This document shows, one piece after another, positions 23,001-33,500 of a stretch of 64,000 nucleotides of DNA. The notes beneath the pieces were generated by a model. The model did no database searches. It was not told where the DNA came from and saw nothing but the letters and a program-made list of their open reading frames with translations. The position numbers and the translations under genes are program-made. The stretch comes from Acanthochlamys bracteata (Eukaryota > Streptophyta > Magnoliopsida > Pandanales > Velloziaceae), in contig CM034135.1 of assembly GCA_019914995.1 (NCBI GenBank), positions 4,590,501 to 4,654,500 of the forward strand, in the 5' to 3' direction. Numbering within the stretch: the stretch's first letter is position 1; the number at the start of each line of letters is the position of its first letter.

Positions 23001-26000
23001 TTCTTCTCTTTCATTTATCCTTTTAGCTTACATGCCTTGAGGTGAATTGCCTTCTTCCACCTAAATTAATTGTGATGAATGGTTCTCACTCATTCTGCTT
23101 TGAAGTTTTATCTATAACCAAAGGACTTTTGTAAGATTAAAAACATTCTTTACAAAGAGTCTATTGTTGTAGCAATCAATCCCTGAGTACAGCTAGAAGA
23201 TGCTGCATTTTCTATCTACTAGTATCACCATCTTTTATATCTATTATATTATTGATTTTCATATTTTCCATATTTTAATTAAATAGTTCAAAGTTTTGTC
23301 ATGAAGATAAGAAGATTATGTTGTACACTACACGATTTTTCTTTTCACATACGTGTTAAGGAATCCATTTGAAATGTGTTTCTCTTAGAAAACAAAATAC
23401 AACATTAACCTGCAGTTTCTATTTTCATATTCAACTTTTCTTGTTACATCTTGCTTACCTTTAATCTGTTCTTTAATTTTATTTATATGTATGCATCTCA
23501 TGTTCACCTTCACAAAATCCTCGAAACCTCAACTCAAGAACTTTCAAATTTGCAAATGGGTGATGACAAGCTCTGATGGAAGACGAGAAGTCTCTACAAT
23601 AGAAGACAATAAGTCCCAGCTTCTTATTCCTAGAAGTTCCTTACATGTTTCTCTAGTTGTCTTGATAGTTAATACTTTATTTAATACAATATTGCAGCTG
23701 CAATTTGAAAAGTTCTTATACTTTTCAACTAAAAGCACTTTGACTAGTTTTATATCATTATATTTGGTAAATACGTTGGTTCCTTAGTCACTATACATGG
23801 CAATTTTGTTAATGGTTTATATATCATAAGATTCTCATGGTAGTTTATTGAGCATCAAGAACTTCGACAAAAAATTTTATATTTTGATCCCTGCAATGAT
23901 GAAAGTGCGGTAATTTAGTGATTGACAAAATAAAGGTTCAGAATTTAAGTTAAGTACCAATGGTTAGGAGATAACATGGCCTTGCACAAAAATCCAAATT
24001 ATATTCAATAAGAGTACAAATTAAAAATATTTTCAAATTCAAATTAATTTCAGCATTCATTGTTTGGTTCTACAACGGAATTAATGGGGAATGGAATCGG
24101 GACGTAGAGGTATCGATTAGAAAAGAGCAATACTCAAAACTAATAGCAATAAATGTTGATTTCCTTATGAATCAGAATTGAAATCCAGAGTATTATGGGG
24201 GAATCTTTAATCTAAAATAAGGGGAATGCCATTCCTCCATGAATCAGAATCCAAAAAAAAATTACCCCTTACCAAACAACAGTAAAGCGAATAATGTATT
24301 CCAATTCCCATTTCAAATAGAAAGTGTCAACAAAATGCTTCCTAATTGTAGATTACTCTCACTCAAATCAAGTTGTAAGATGTTCAACAAGGAAATCAAG
24401 TGCTTCAAATCCATCCAAAAGGGAGTAATTATTTATTTCTCTTTAAAACACATCTGTACTACTTATCTAGAGTTGAAAAATGAGTAATTCTGGGTCCCCA
24501 GAAAAAATTAAAAATTGCAAGTCCCGATCCAGATCTGACTTGGTCAAGATAAGATGCAGATCCATTGTACTAACCAGTCTCGAGGTCATGCTTAGTTGAT
24601 ATTACTTCCATTCATACATCATACTTGGATATAGAGTAGAGTTATTCAAATGAAAGTCTAAGTAAATAACTCATGTTACTCTCCTTAGTCAAATACAGTC
24701 AACTTCTGATAGCTATAAAGAAAATACATGTTAGAAAGACTTTTAAGCTTCAATGCTAAGTATCATGAAGATTAATGCTTGCTAATAGTGGAAAGCAACA
24801 ACTGCAGAGGCAAACAGGTTTTGATGTTCTTTTCTAGCTGAGATCAAGCAAGTTAGTTAGCACACAATCACACATGCGTGATCAAGCCATAGGAGTCTTA
24901 GCAAGATTGTCTATAACTATGAGAAAAAGACCAAAAGAGCCTCTTGCAGAATGTCTTCTATTTCTAGACAAATAGTTCATGCTTGACATTGAAGTACTTG
25001 ACATTGAAGTAAGGTACAGCCTACATGAGTGCAACTATTTTGATTTATAGCGTCAGGCATTTACAAATTAAAAGCATATTCATTTCACATTAAATTATAA
25101 GTATTCCTGAAACTCTAAGTCTACTTAAAACTCATGGGATTAAATATTTATCTTTAAACTGTAAAGAAAATACCAATACATGGTGATCACGAAATGTAGA
25201 AACTCCATAGTAGGTTATATCTTAAACTAGTTTTAAAGATTTTTATTTGTATAAGAAGTGGTGTTTACATGTTGCCACATATCTGTTTCGATTTCTTTGC
25301 TGAACTGTCTTGATATGGACAGCAAAAAGGAAAGCATGCACAGCATTTTTGGGTCCTATTCTCATCTTCATAGGGAAAGTTAACATTACCACCATACTAG
25401 ACATAAACTAGATGTTGCAAAATAAAAGAGTTGATGTTTTTCCTCTTGAAGGCACAAAGGAGTTGGACCGACACCATGCAACAGCGTAGGAAGTTAGGAT
25501 TGGTAACTAACATGTATGTATAAGCACATATACATAGAAAATCACATTGAAGTACACTTACACATATATTTATAAAATAAGGTATGTGAGTGCAACATAT
25601 CTATATAGTTATGCTCTATACATGGATAAATAACACAAATAAACATGATAAGAGCATGAGTTCGAAAGAACATCTTAGATTTAGTTACTAAACTTGCATC
25701 AAAATACAACAACTTTCCATGACCATAACCATATCCAGTACCTGTAGGTGCTCGTGTGCTGCAGACAGGGTCTTTCCAGAGACCAATAATAGCTTTATCG
25801 CAAAGGAGACCTCGTCTCTCTGCTTCTTGAGATTTTCCAAAATCCTTTTTGTTCGCATTGACCTCTCCTCCATAGCAACCTTCTTTGCCTCTAGTTTCTC
25901 TCTCATCTCCTCCAATTCATTAGTTTGATGCAAAGATTCAGTCCTTACCTACAGAAGATATCCCACTCACTAAACGTTAAACAACAAACTAGAGTACCAT

Positions 26001-26872
26001 AAGCCCTTTAACCAACAAAATTATACAGCATGAAATTAGTCAGGTGTTTATGAAAAAGGCAGCTAATAAATATGAAAGGGGCATAAAGCATCAAGCCTTC
26101 GTGCATCCACTACTCCTCAGAACCGAACGTGCTGAAACTCAGGCTTCAAAACAGGAGCAGTGGTGAAAGATCATGAAATAATACTTTTTGGCATGAAATG
26201 CAGCATGAATTCCTAAGAGGAAGCATCATTGCATGGTTAAAACATTCCTGCAATTGGAGTCATAAGCTATGCGAACAACACGCTCCCAACTCATGTCCAA
26301 AGAAGGAAAATAAGTTATGAATGAGAAAACAATTAATTATTTTATTTTAAATAGGTGTCGAAAATCTTGATGAAATATACTTATTTATTAATCTGAACAT
26401 ATTGGCACTAAAAAATACATGTAACCCCTCCCAACTTTTTTCTTGAGAAATCAAGGGCAAGCCATAAAATTAAGTAAAAAACTGCATGCATAAATACCAA
26501 ATTGTTTCTCTTCACAAATGAGAACATTAAAATACAGAATAATAATCACTACCGATATAAAAACATATTACTCCCAACGCAAACCCTTTTCAAATTAGCA
26601 AACTTTCATTTACTATTACACCAATTCCAAATCTGAAAGCATCCGCAGGGTAAAGGAAGAAGCCCTAGTACCTGTATAATAGAGTTGAGTCGAGATGAGA
26701 GTTGTTGCTTGCGATCGGTAGCAGTAGCGAGCTCAGAGGAAAGACTACAGAGTCGAGCGAGCTCCTGCTGCAACTCTTCCCAATCGACAACTTTAGGCTT
26801 ATTAAGATCTACCACATCTATTACCACCTCCGTCGCCGCTGCCGCTGCCGACGAATCATCTTCACAGTCCAT
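20024..26872 (-). CDS. VPS38: VPS38 / UVRAG-like subunit of class III PI3-kinase complex II
   Basis: Six exons on the minus strand: 26872-26672, 25948-25742, 22108-21940, 21636-21491, 21317-21096 and 20140-20024, all with GT-AG borders and matching phases. They give 353 aa, close to the Arabidopsis VPS38 length (about 350). The N-terminus is acidic and Ala-rich. Residues about 30-135 are coiled-coil-like ([18 protein letters not shown], then [20 protein letters not shown]). The conserved C-terminal domain of the ATG14/UVRAG family includes [63 protein letters not shown] and [22 protein letters not shown]38 joins VPS34, VPS15 and ATG6/Beclin to make PI3P for endosomal and vacuolar sorting. Intron 2 is 3.6 kb. 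The assignment rests on family recognition over the whole length. Confidence 0.9.
22109..25741 (-). other. Large intron 2 of the VPS38-like gene
   Basis: This 3.6-kb intron has no additional coding exon that I could support. It is AT-rich, with a small repeat element at about 24059-24282. The short ORFs at 23491-23787 and 24239-24487 have no recognisable domain and are taken as chance frames. Confidence 0.5.
24059..24282. mobile_element. Small inverted-repeat element in VPS38 intron 2
   Basis: About 224 bp framed by TTGTTTGGTT on the left and ACCAAACAAC on the right, a roughly 9-bp terminal inverted repeat. GGGGAATGGAATC lies near the left end, with the near-inverse GGGGAATGCCATTCC inside. 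Size and ends suggest a MITE. Only one copy was seen, and target duplications are not clear. Confidence 0.35.
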
Positions 26873-27352
26873 CGCAAAGCCAGATTGTTCATCATCTCCA
26901 AAACACGAATCTCATCACCGCCGCTTCATCGGTGAAAAGAGATCAACTGATTTTGGGAACGAATTGAAAGTTGGTCCGCCGGTGACACGTGGCACGATGA
27001 GGAACAGTTCAGTGCAGCACGACGAGGACGAAGAAGAAGGCAAAAGGCAAGCGCGTGTTGCGTGGGAATGGAAACGGAGCGGTAGAGTCTTTTTCGTCAT
27101 ATTTAATTTTTTCTTTGGACTTTTAGTTACAGTTTTATATTATTGATCATTGATTGTTAAATATGCTAAAACAGTTTGCTAGTGGGATGCGTTTGCAATT
27201 GTTTCGAGCAATGTTCCACTTCAACTTTATAGAGAATTATGGTCAGCAGAAAGAAAACCAACCATCGTAATTTTCTTGTTAGATAACCTGCAAGATATAT
27301 TTTCTACAAAAGAACCCTTAAGTTTCGTCTAATTATTTTAAAAACACCCCCT
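26873..27352. other. Promoter and 5' UTR region of the VPS38-like gene
   Basis: The stretch upstream of the VPS38 start (26872) is richer in GC to about 27110, as expected for leader and proximal promoter. A plus-strand frame at 26685-27146 overlaps VPS38 exon 1 antisense and has no recognisable domain. Beyond 27110 the DNA becomes AT-rich up to the inverted-repeat end of the next element. Confidence 0.4.
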
Positions 27353-27714
27353 CTAAGTATAGTTTTAAAATTCTGCCAAAATCAACGATCTGGTACCAAT
27401 TTTGGACCGCATTGATGTAAAAATGTATCGCGCAAGTAATCCGATAAGATCTAAATTAATCTGGCCGGATCGATGATATTCGGCAGTCTGGTTCATTATT
27501 TGCCAATGTTATTATTTATTAAAAAATATCAAAATAAAAAATTAGTTCGTTGTTTGGCACTTGGCAGTCTGATTCATTCATTCTCGCTCGTTTGTTCAAT
27601 CCATTGCTGAGAATCTTCTCCTCTTCTCTTCCGCCACTGATCAATTTGTCGATTACCGTCGCTTGTCTGGCTAGACAGTATTCCTCTTTTTTTTAATCGC
27701 CGATTCCAACTATT

Positions 27715-27972
27715 GGGGTGCGTTTGGGATTGCTTATGAAATGAAACTTTTCTAAGATGAAGAGTATTTTTATCCATTTTGAAAAACGAGCTCTATCTTT
27801 TTTACTTCCAAAAAATAATAAAAATATGCAATAAAAAGATCTCATTACGTAGAATTTTTTTACACTTTCTAAATTTTTCAATAAATTTTCTAGATACTTA
27901 TAAAATATGTATTAAAAATGTGAAATGAAAAATTGAAAATTTTCGTTGGGAAAATGGAAAGCCAAACGCACC
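27715..27972. mobile_element. MITE, GCGTTTGG family, copy 3 (best-preserved ends)
   Basis: About 258 bp, in the opposite orientation to most copies. The ends are GGTGCGTTTGGGATT and AAGCCAAACGCACC, a clear terminal inverted repeat centred on GGTGCGTTTGG. The interior matches copy 9 (53049-53307) in reverse, for example TTTTTACTTCCAAAAAATAA and GATCTCATTACGTAG. It lies inside the Pack-MULE-like element. Confidence 0.75.
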
Positions 27973-28368
27973 GGACTCCCTGTCACCAATCTTCTTCTTC
28001 CTTCGAAAATTGCATCACCTCATTGTCTTCTTGTTGCCATCTCTCTCTGCTGCAGCTATCTTTGCTCGGATATGGATTCTGCTCCAATGAACCTACTAAT
28101 CTCACTCCCACCGAGCCATCAAATCCACAAAACTAGAATATTGCAAGAGGTAAAATCGATCCTGCTTGGAGCCATCAATTCCACAAATTTGCATAGAGGA
28201 AAAGAGTTCAGGTAGGCTCCCTGGAATCATGTGTCTGTTGCAGTTGCGGTCTTGTCTTTCGCAACCTTACTATTGTTCTTTGGAAACATGTGATTTTCTC
28301 TTCACTTGAGATAAAGACTAAAATGGTTTTGCTGAATTTTAATGTTCTTCTGTGAAAATTTTGTCAAG

Positions 28369-28478
28369 TATTGCGATTTCTGCTTTCAAAAGCAAGATGG
28401 TGGCTGGATAAATACAAGTTTGATGGTTTCAGATTTGATGGTGTTACCTCCATGACGTACAACCATCAGGGTTTGCAA
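28369..28478 (+). pseudogene. Captured exon of a class II starch branching enzyme
   Basis: A 110-bp stretch encodes [15 protein letters not shown] followed by [14 protein letters not shown] and TYNHQGLQ, which I recognise as the GH13 catalytic-core segment of plant 1,4-alpha-glucan branching enzyme. GFRFDG holds the catalytic Asp nucleophile. It is bounded by an acceptor-like TTTTGTCAAG and a donor-like CAA|GTTAAC, with intron-like DNA on both sides. The piece was therefore copied from genomic DNA rather than from mRNA. No neighbouring enzyme exons occur nearby, so this is a gene fragment and not a functional enzyme. Several substitutions from the usual MMYTHHGLQV are visible. Confidence 0.8.
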
Positions 28479-29671
28479 GTTAACACTCTCGATTATTTCG
28501 TAAGACTAAATAATTTTTTGAACTTTCACGCTAATTCTAGTTGTATATTTCTAATGATTTAGTCCTTTGGTTGGACCTCTGTAATTTAAGAAAGTTGCTA
28601 ATTTAGTCACAATATGCCTACAACTATGCATTTATGTCATAGTTTCGAAACATTATAGATAAACACTCTTCAAAAGTTAGCATCTTCTGCTCTAGTAATG
28701 TGCTAGTGGTGTTTTCTAAAGAAGATTGTTTGCTTATAAATTTTCAATATCTCTTAACAGGATGGAGAAATCATGAAACAATGAGTAGCTAATTTCTAAG
28801 ATGTTTACATTGATTAATAACTTTAATATTGTTGAAGTTTCTTTGTCATTGATGCAATTGGAAATCGTTGATGCTCTGAGAGAATCTCAAAACTCACTGG
28901 TTAGCACTTAGCAGCCTCTGGTGCTCTGGAAAAGATTGTTGCTAAGTTGCCTCTACCATCTGGTGCTCTTGCAATCTCAGTGTTGCTGTTGAGTTGCCTA
29001 CAGTGGCAAGCCTGATAAGCCTGCATATGCATTTTGCATACATAAAAATGTGTTCCAATGCTGTTGAATTGCCTCCACCATCCACTTAATTTTCAGGATT
29101 AGCGGTAAGCCTGTATACATGAATAAAGCATGTTGAAGGAGGTAACCCTCCACTGGTAAACCTGCATACATAAAAGTTTTTAAGACAGTTGGACTTTAAA
29201 TGTATTTCCAAAGTTGATTTATTATTTGAATTGTTTATATCAAATAATTTGTGCCTACAGAATAGTGAGCTAAGTCCATCTCTTGGTGTCAAAAGCTCTA
29301 CGGGCATAAAAAAATGCTACCCATCGCTGTATGTATAAGCAATTATAGTGTAACTAATTTATTCTTTATAATACATAAAACATAAAGATTCTACAACGTT
29401 TTAGATCTTTGGCTATTTGTCTTAAACATTGTTGCTTCAAAAATATAAGATATAATTTCAAAAGCATATTCAATATTTCTTATATACAATCATTTTTTTT
29501 AATTTTTGAATAGTTGCTATATCATATACTATATGATGCATATAACATATTTATATATTAATATTTGTTTGATAAATTTGATTTGATTTAGCAGGTCGAT
29601 TCGGTAACCTTGTCATCCGGTGATCTGTTAATTTTTTCAGGTCGTGGATCGAGTTGGATTTTACAACTATG

Positions 29672-30522
29672 CCTCTTACGGTCTAACTCCTAATTCTAGA
29701 GTTTAACTAACCACTACATTAATCTTTAGTGATCAATTAGTTAAAAGTAATTTTTACTAAGCTGTCCTAGCTCCTTAGCTCATAAGCTTTCATAAATTTT
29801 CTGGTTATTACCGGCCCAAAGCTGCTGCGTACATTCTGTAGCACATCTGCTCAAAATTTTCCCCGTCCGAGGGGTTGTTTGGCAAGGTGTTGTTTGCCAT
29901 TGCATTCTCAGAAATTAATTTTTAGTTCACATTTTTAATAAAATTTTTATAATTTTATATAATAAATTTTTTTATTTATTTATTAAATAAAAAAATAAAA
30001 TTTGTCTTTCAAAATTAGATGAAAAATATCATCCGTTCCACCGCCAAACGCTCGAACAAGTTTACGATCTCACTTCTCTCGCTCTAATTTAGAGCATTCT
30101 CTCTATTCTTGTCCAAATTTTTTTGACAACCACGGTACCCGTGAGTTTTCATGTACTTTTCACTTATGTATAATTCTTGATCACTTCAAGTCATCCTATG
30201 TTCTTGTAGAATTGATAGAGAGAATGCTAAATATGTATAGAAGGTTTACGTGAACCTAAATATGTATGATAGGTATACAAAAATTTGAAAATCTAGTCCC
30301 TACATGCAAAATTCTCGATCATATCCAAATACGCACTGGGCAGGAATCGTTGGTCCTAAAACTTCCAACTCTGTGATTTTCACTTCAACAGAAACATGAC
30401 CAAATAACACTTCGCTCTTTCTAGTTTCCCCCACATTGTCTTGCAATGCTTTCTGATGAATTCTATGCAAAGTCCTTAGACACGGCTATCAGGATAGTGG
30501 AAGCATAACCATCTCAAGTGGC
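29672..30522. other. Intergenic DNA and 3' UTR side of SRP68
   Basis: Apart from the MITE at 29871-30050, no element or gene was recognised. The part nearest 30522 is probably the SRP68 3' UTR (minus strand). No clear poly(A) signal was fixed. Confidence 0.4.
29871..30050. mobile_element. MITE, GCGTTTGG family, copy 4 (short)
   Basis: About 180 bp running from GGGGTTGTTTGGCAAGG to CCGCCAAACG, with the family's AT-rich interior shortened: TTTTTAATAAAATTTTTATAATTT, then AAAAAATAAAATTTGTCTTTC. Located downstream of SRP68. Confidence 0.5.
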
Positions 30523-33500
30523 TCATCTCCATAGTCTACCGAAAATGCCCTTCTTGTCCTTCTTCATTCTATTCTCAAGAGATGGGAAGTCAATTGAGCT
30601 GAAAGCAATATCCAATACAATTGGATTGCAAGGAATAGATTGAAATGGAGGCGGGAACCGCTCGATCCGAGGAACAGCGTTCGTGTTAGGATCACCGACT
30701 GCCGACTCATAGATATCAAGCATATCCAAGAGGAATTTATCTTCCTGCAACACAAATAAGCCATGATCAATAAAGGATTCTACAGGAAAAAAAAAACTAC
30801 AGGCATGTTTGTGATAGCTAAAGAAAAGCTTAAAAAAAAGGAGCTTTCACAAAAAGAATTTATGATTTTCTGGAAAAAAAATTTGTATGTAAAATAGTTT
30901 CCATAACAATTCATTTACACCCTCCAAATTTTTGAAAAAATCTCTAAAATACTGTGCAGGGCATTTTGGGCTTGAAAAGCCCAAAATAGCACCTAGAAGA
31001 AGGTGATGCCAAACATGGTAGCTTGAGCATGAATACAAGAAATCTTAAGATTCTGGAGAAATTTATGAATCTTTTTATGAGTCTACGGTGAAGACAGTTT
31101 TTCCAAACATATTTTGACTAACTCATCTGCCAAGTCTACGGTTCATGCGGAGAACCGAGAACATACTGTTGCGATGCAATGATAACATTGAGATTCGTAT
31201 GAGCTCTATAAACATGTGAAAGGAACTATTCAAATATGTTCCAGATGATAGGAATATAAAGCCTACAATTTATAATATTATTTCATTCATGGAAGGTTCT
31301 TTTCAAGAGATTACCTTCTTTGCATCCCCCGACAATGTGAGATTTGATACTCCTTTAGATAGCTTCTCAGGAATCTTTTCCTCCTCCATGATTCCTGTTG
31401 CATGCTCTATACAACTACTGGATCTACAATTATCATATAGAGCCTTCAAATCCTTAGCCAGTGTCTATTGCAGGGAGAGAAGACATTAGAATGATCATCC
31501 AAGCAATGATTTATTAATACTAGAATTTCCAGATTATGATTCTTGTTGAAATACTACTGGGTCTCTACCCTCACAAGAAAAACCAATGGCCATTCAACTT
31601 AGAAAAGACATCGCAATCACAAGCTTTACAGAACAGATGCATAAGAAACAAAGCCTGAACTGCTATATAGCAGCTATACGCCTAAAGTTTTGTCGTATAC
31701 ACCAACAATATAATCCTTTCAAAAAACATGATCAAGTGTCTGATATGAGTTTTTATTTTGCTTGAGAACCTTACTGTTTGGTAGTTCCAGGTTATGTCAT
31801 GATCATACCTTGTCAGTGTCGTTTCTTTTCTGTAGTTCCAGTAGAGCACCTTCAGCTAGTTTACGGGCACGACCAAATAATACAAAAGCTTCTGCTCTTT
31901 TACCAGCTGAACTGTAAGATTTTGCTACGTAGAAACACCTGCAATAAATTTGCAGAACAACTTAGCATATAAGTGGCCAAACATGGAATACGGCCTAACA
32001 AAGATCACAAGGAGAATGGTTAAGCATAATGTGGATATCCTTATCTGCCACATCTCCAATCTATGACTAAATATGAAAACTCCAGTACAACAAGAGGCAC
32101 AGAGGCGTTAAAGAAAGTCCCATAATGCCATATCAACCTATCCTACAATACTCTTCCTTTACAGTATGCAAGCAAACAAAGATATCAAGTTTTAAGTTCA
32201 TGCACTGAGAATTTACAACAACAACAAACTAGACCTTTATCCCACTTGAGTGGGGTCGGCTACATGAATCCGTTTTCTTCCATTCCATTCGATTATAAAC
32301 CAAATCCAATGAAAAACCCAATTCTTCTAAATCCTTCTCCACCATCCTAGTCCAAGTTAATTTTGATCTACCTCTTCTTTCTCCTAAAGCGTTCAAATGG
32401 AATCGCATCACTCTTACGCCCTGCAGCATCTTTTGATCTTCGCAAGACATGCTCGAACCACCTAAGCCTACCTTTTTCTTAACTTGTCCTCAAGGCGAGA
32501 CAGCTCCTTATTGGTGTATATTCTTATCTTTTGTATTTTGTTAATTCTAATATACCACACATCTATCTTCACATTCCCATTGCTGCTACGTTTATCTTAT
32601 GAACATCATGACATTTATAAACCCAACACTCCTACCTGAACATTGTAGGCCGAATGACTATTCTATAAAACTGATATTTTAACCTTAAATAGATACTCTT
32701 ATCACACAAGATTCCGGTAGCACCTCGCCGTTTCATCAATACTTCTAATTCTTAATTCTATACATAACATCTTATTCAATTTAAAACAATTTAATTATAT
32801 GCATTTCTGACAATTTAATAAGAGAAATGTGAGTGATTGGATTATGTACTCACATCAATAAACATTTAGCATTAGATGTACACATCAATTTAAAACAATA
32901 AAATGGGACAAGTCAGACCTCTCAGCCTGAAAAACAAGACCCTTGAAAAGAAGCTCCTCAGAAAATGCAATTTCTTCAGAATTTCTATCCCTTCCAGAAC
33001 TTACTAGATCCGACAAGTCGGTTGTATTCTGTCATCATATATGTCCAAAAAATAAACATAAGTCTCTTGAAATCAACTACGAACTACAGGATTTATAGCA
33101 GCAAAATTACCTGTATCAAAAGATCATATAAGCGAACTAGCTCTTCCGGCTTTGTTACTCTCTCACTCTTGTCATCTTGGTGCTTTGTGAATTTGCTCTT
33201 AGCTACGGTGACTAGAAGTTGATTCCGTTCTATCGTACGCTGTCCTAATACAGCACTAACTGCTTTGTCAAGACCATTCAAGTTGTCTTTCACATTCTCA
33301 GCATTCCCTGCATTAGACTAAAATTAGGTACTAGGTCAGAATTTTCAGAAATTGTCATTGTTAGAACAGCCAAAGACTTTCGATGATATCAACATAGTTA
33401 GCATAAGACAAGTTCTATTAAAAAGATAATCTCATATCTGTTCAAAACGACCAATGTTCTATACCAAGTCATTTCTGATGCAGCTTCTTGCATCGTGATA

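Larger units (their letters stand above)
27353..29671 (+). mobile_element. Mutator-like element carrying a starch branching enzyme exon (Pack-MULE-like)
   Basis: The ends are long imperfect inverted repeats: GTATAGTTTTAAAATTC on the left, and GCATAGTTGTAAAATCC as the reverse complement of the right end. The similarity extends over about 36 bp (ATCAACGATCTG against ATCCACGACCTG). Flanks share a CCTCTWA core that may be a worn 9-bp target duplication. The ends are of the same type as the element at 12288-13563. No transposase was seen. The interior holds a captured starch-branching-enzyme exon (28369-28478), a GC-richer stretch at about 27980-28215 of unknown origin, and a nested MITE (27715-27972). 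Confidence 0.55.

Noticed and set aside
23491-23787. 98-codon ORF in VPS38 intron 2
   Set aside because: No recognisable domain. The flanking VPS38 exons join in phase without it.
26685-27146. 153-codon plus-strand ORF
   Set aside because: It is antisense to VPS38 exon 1 and its leader. Its Ser/Ala-rich sequence mirrors that exon's Glu/Ala composition.
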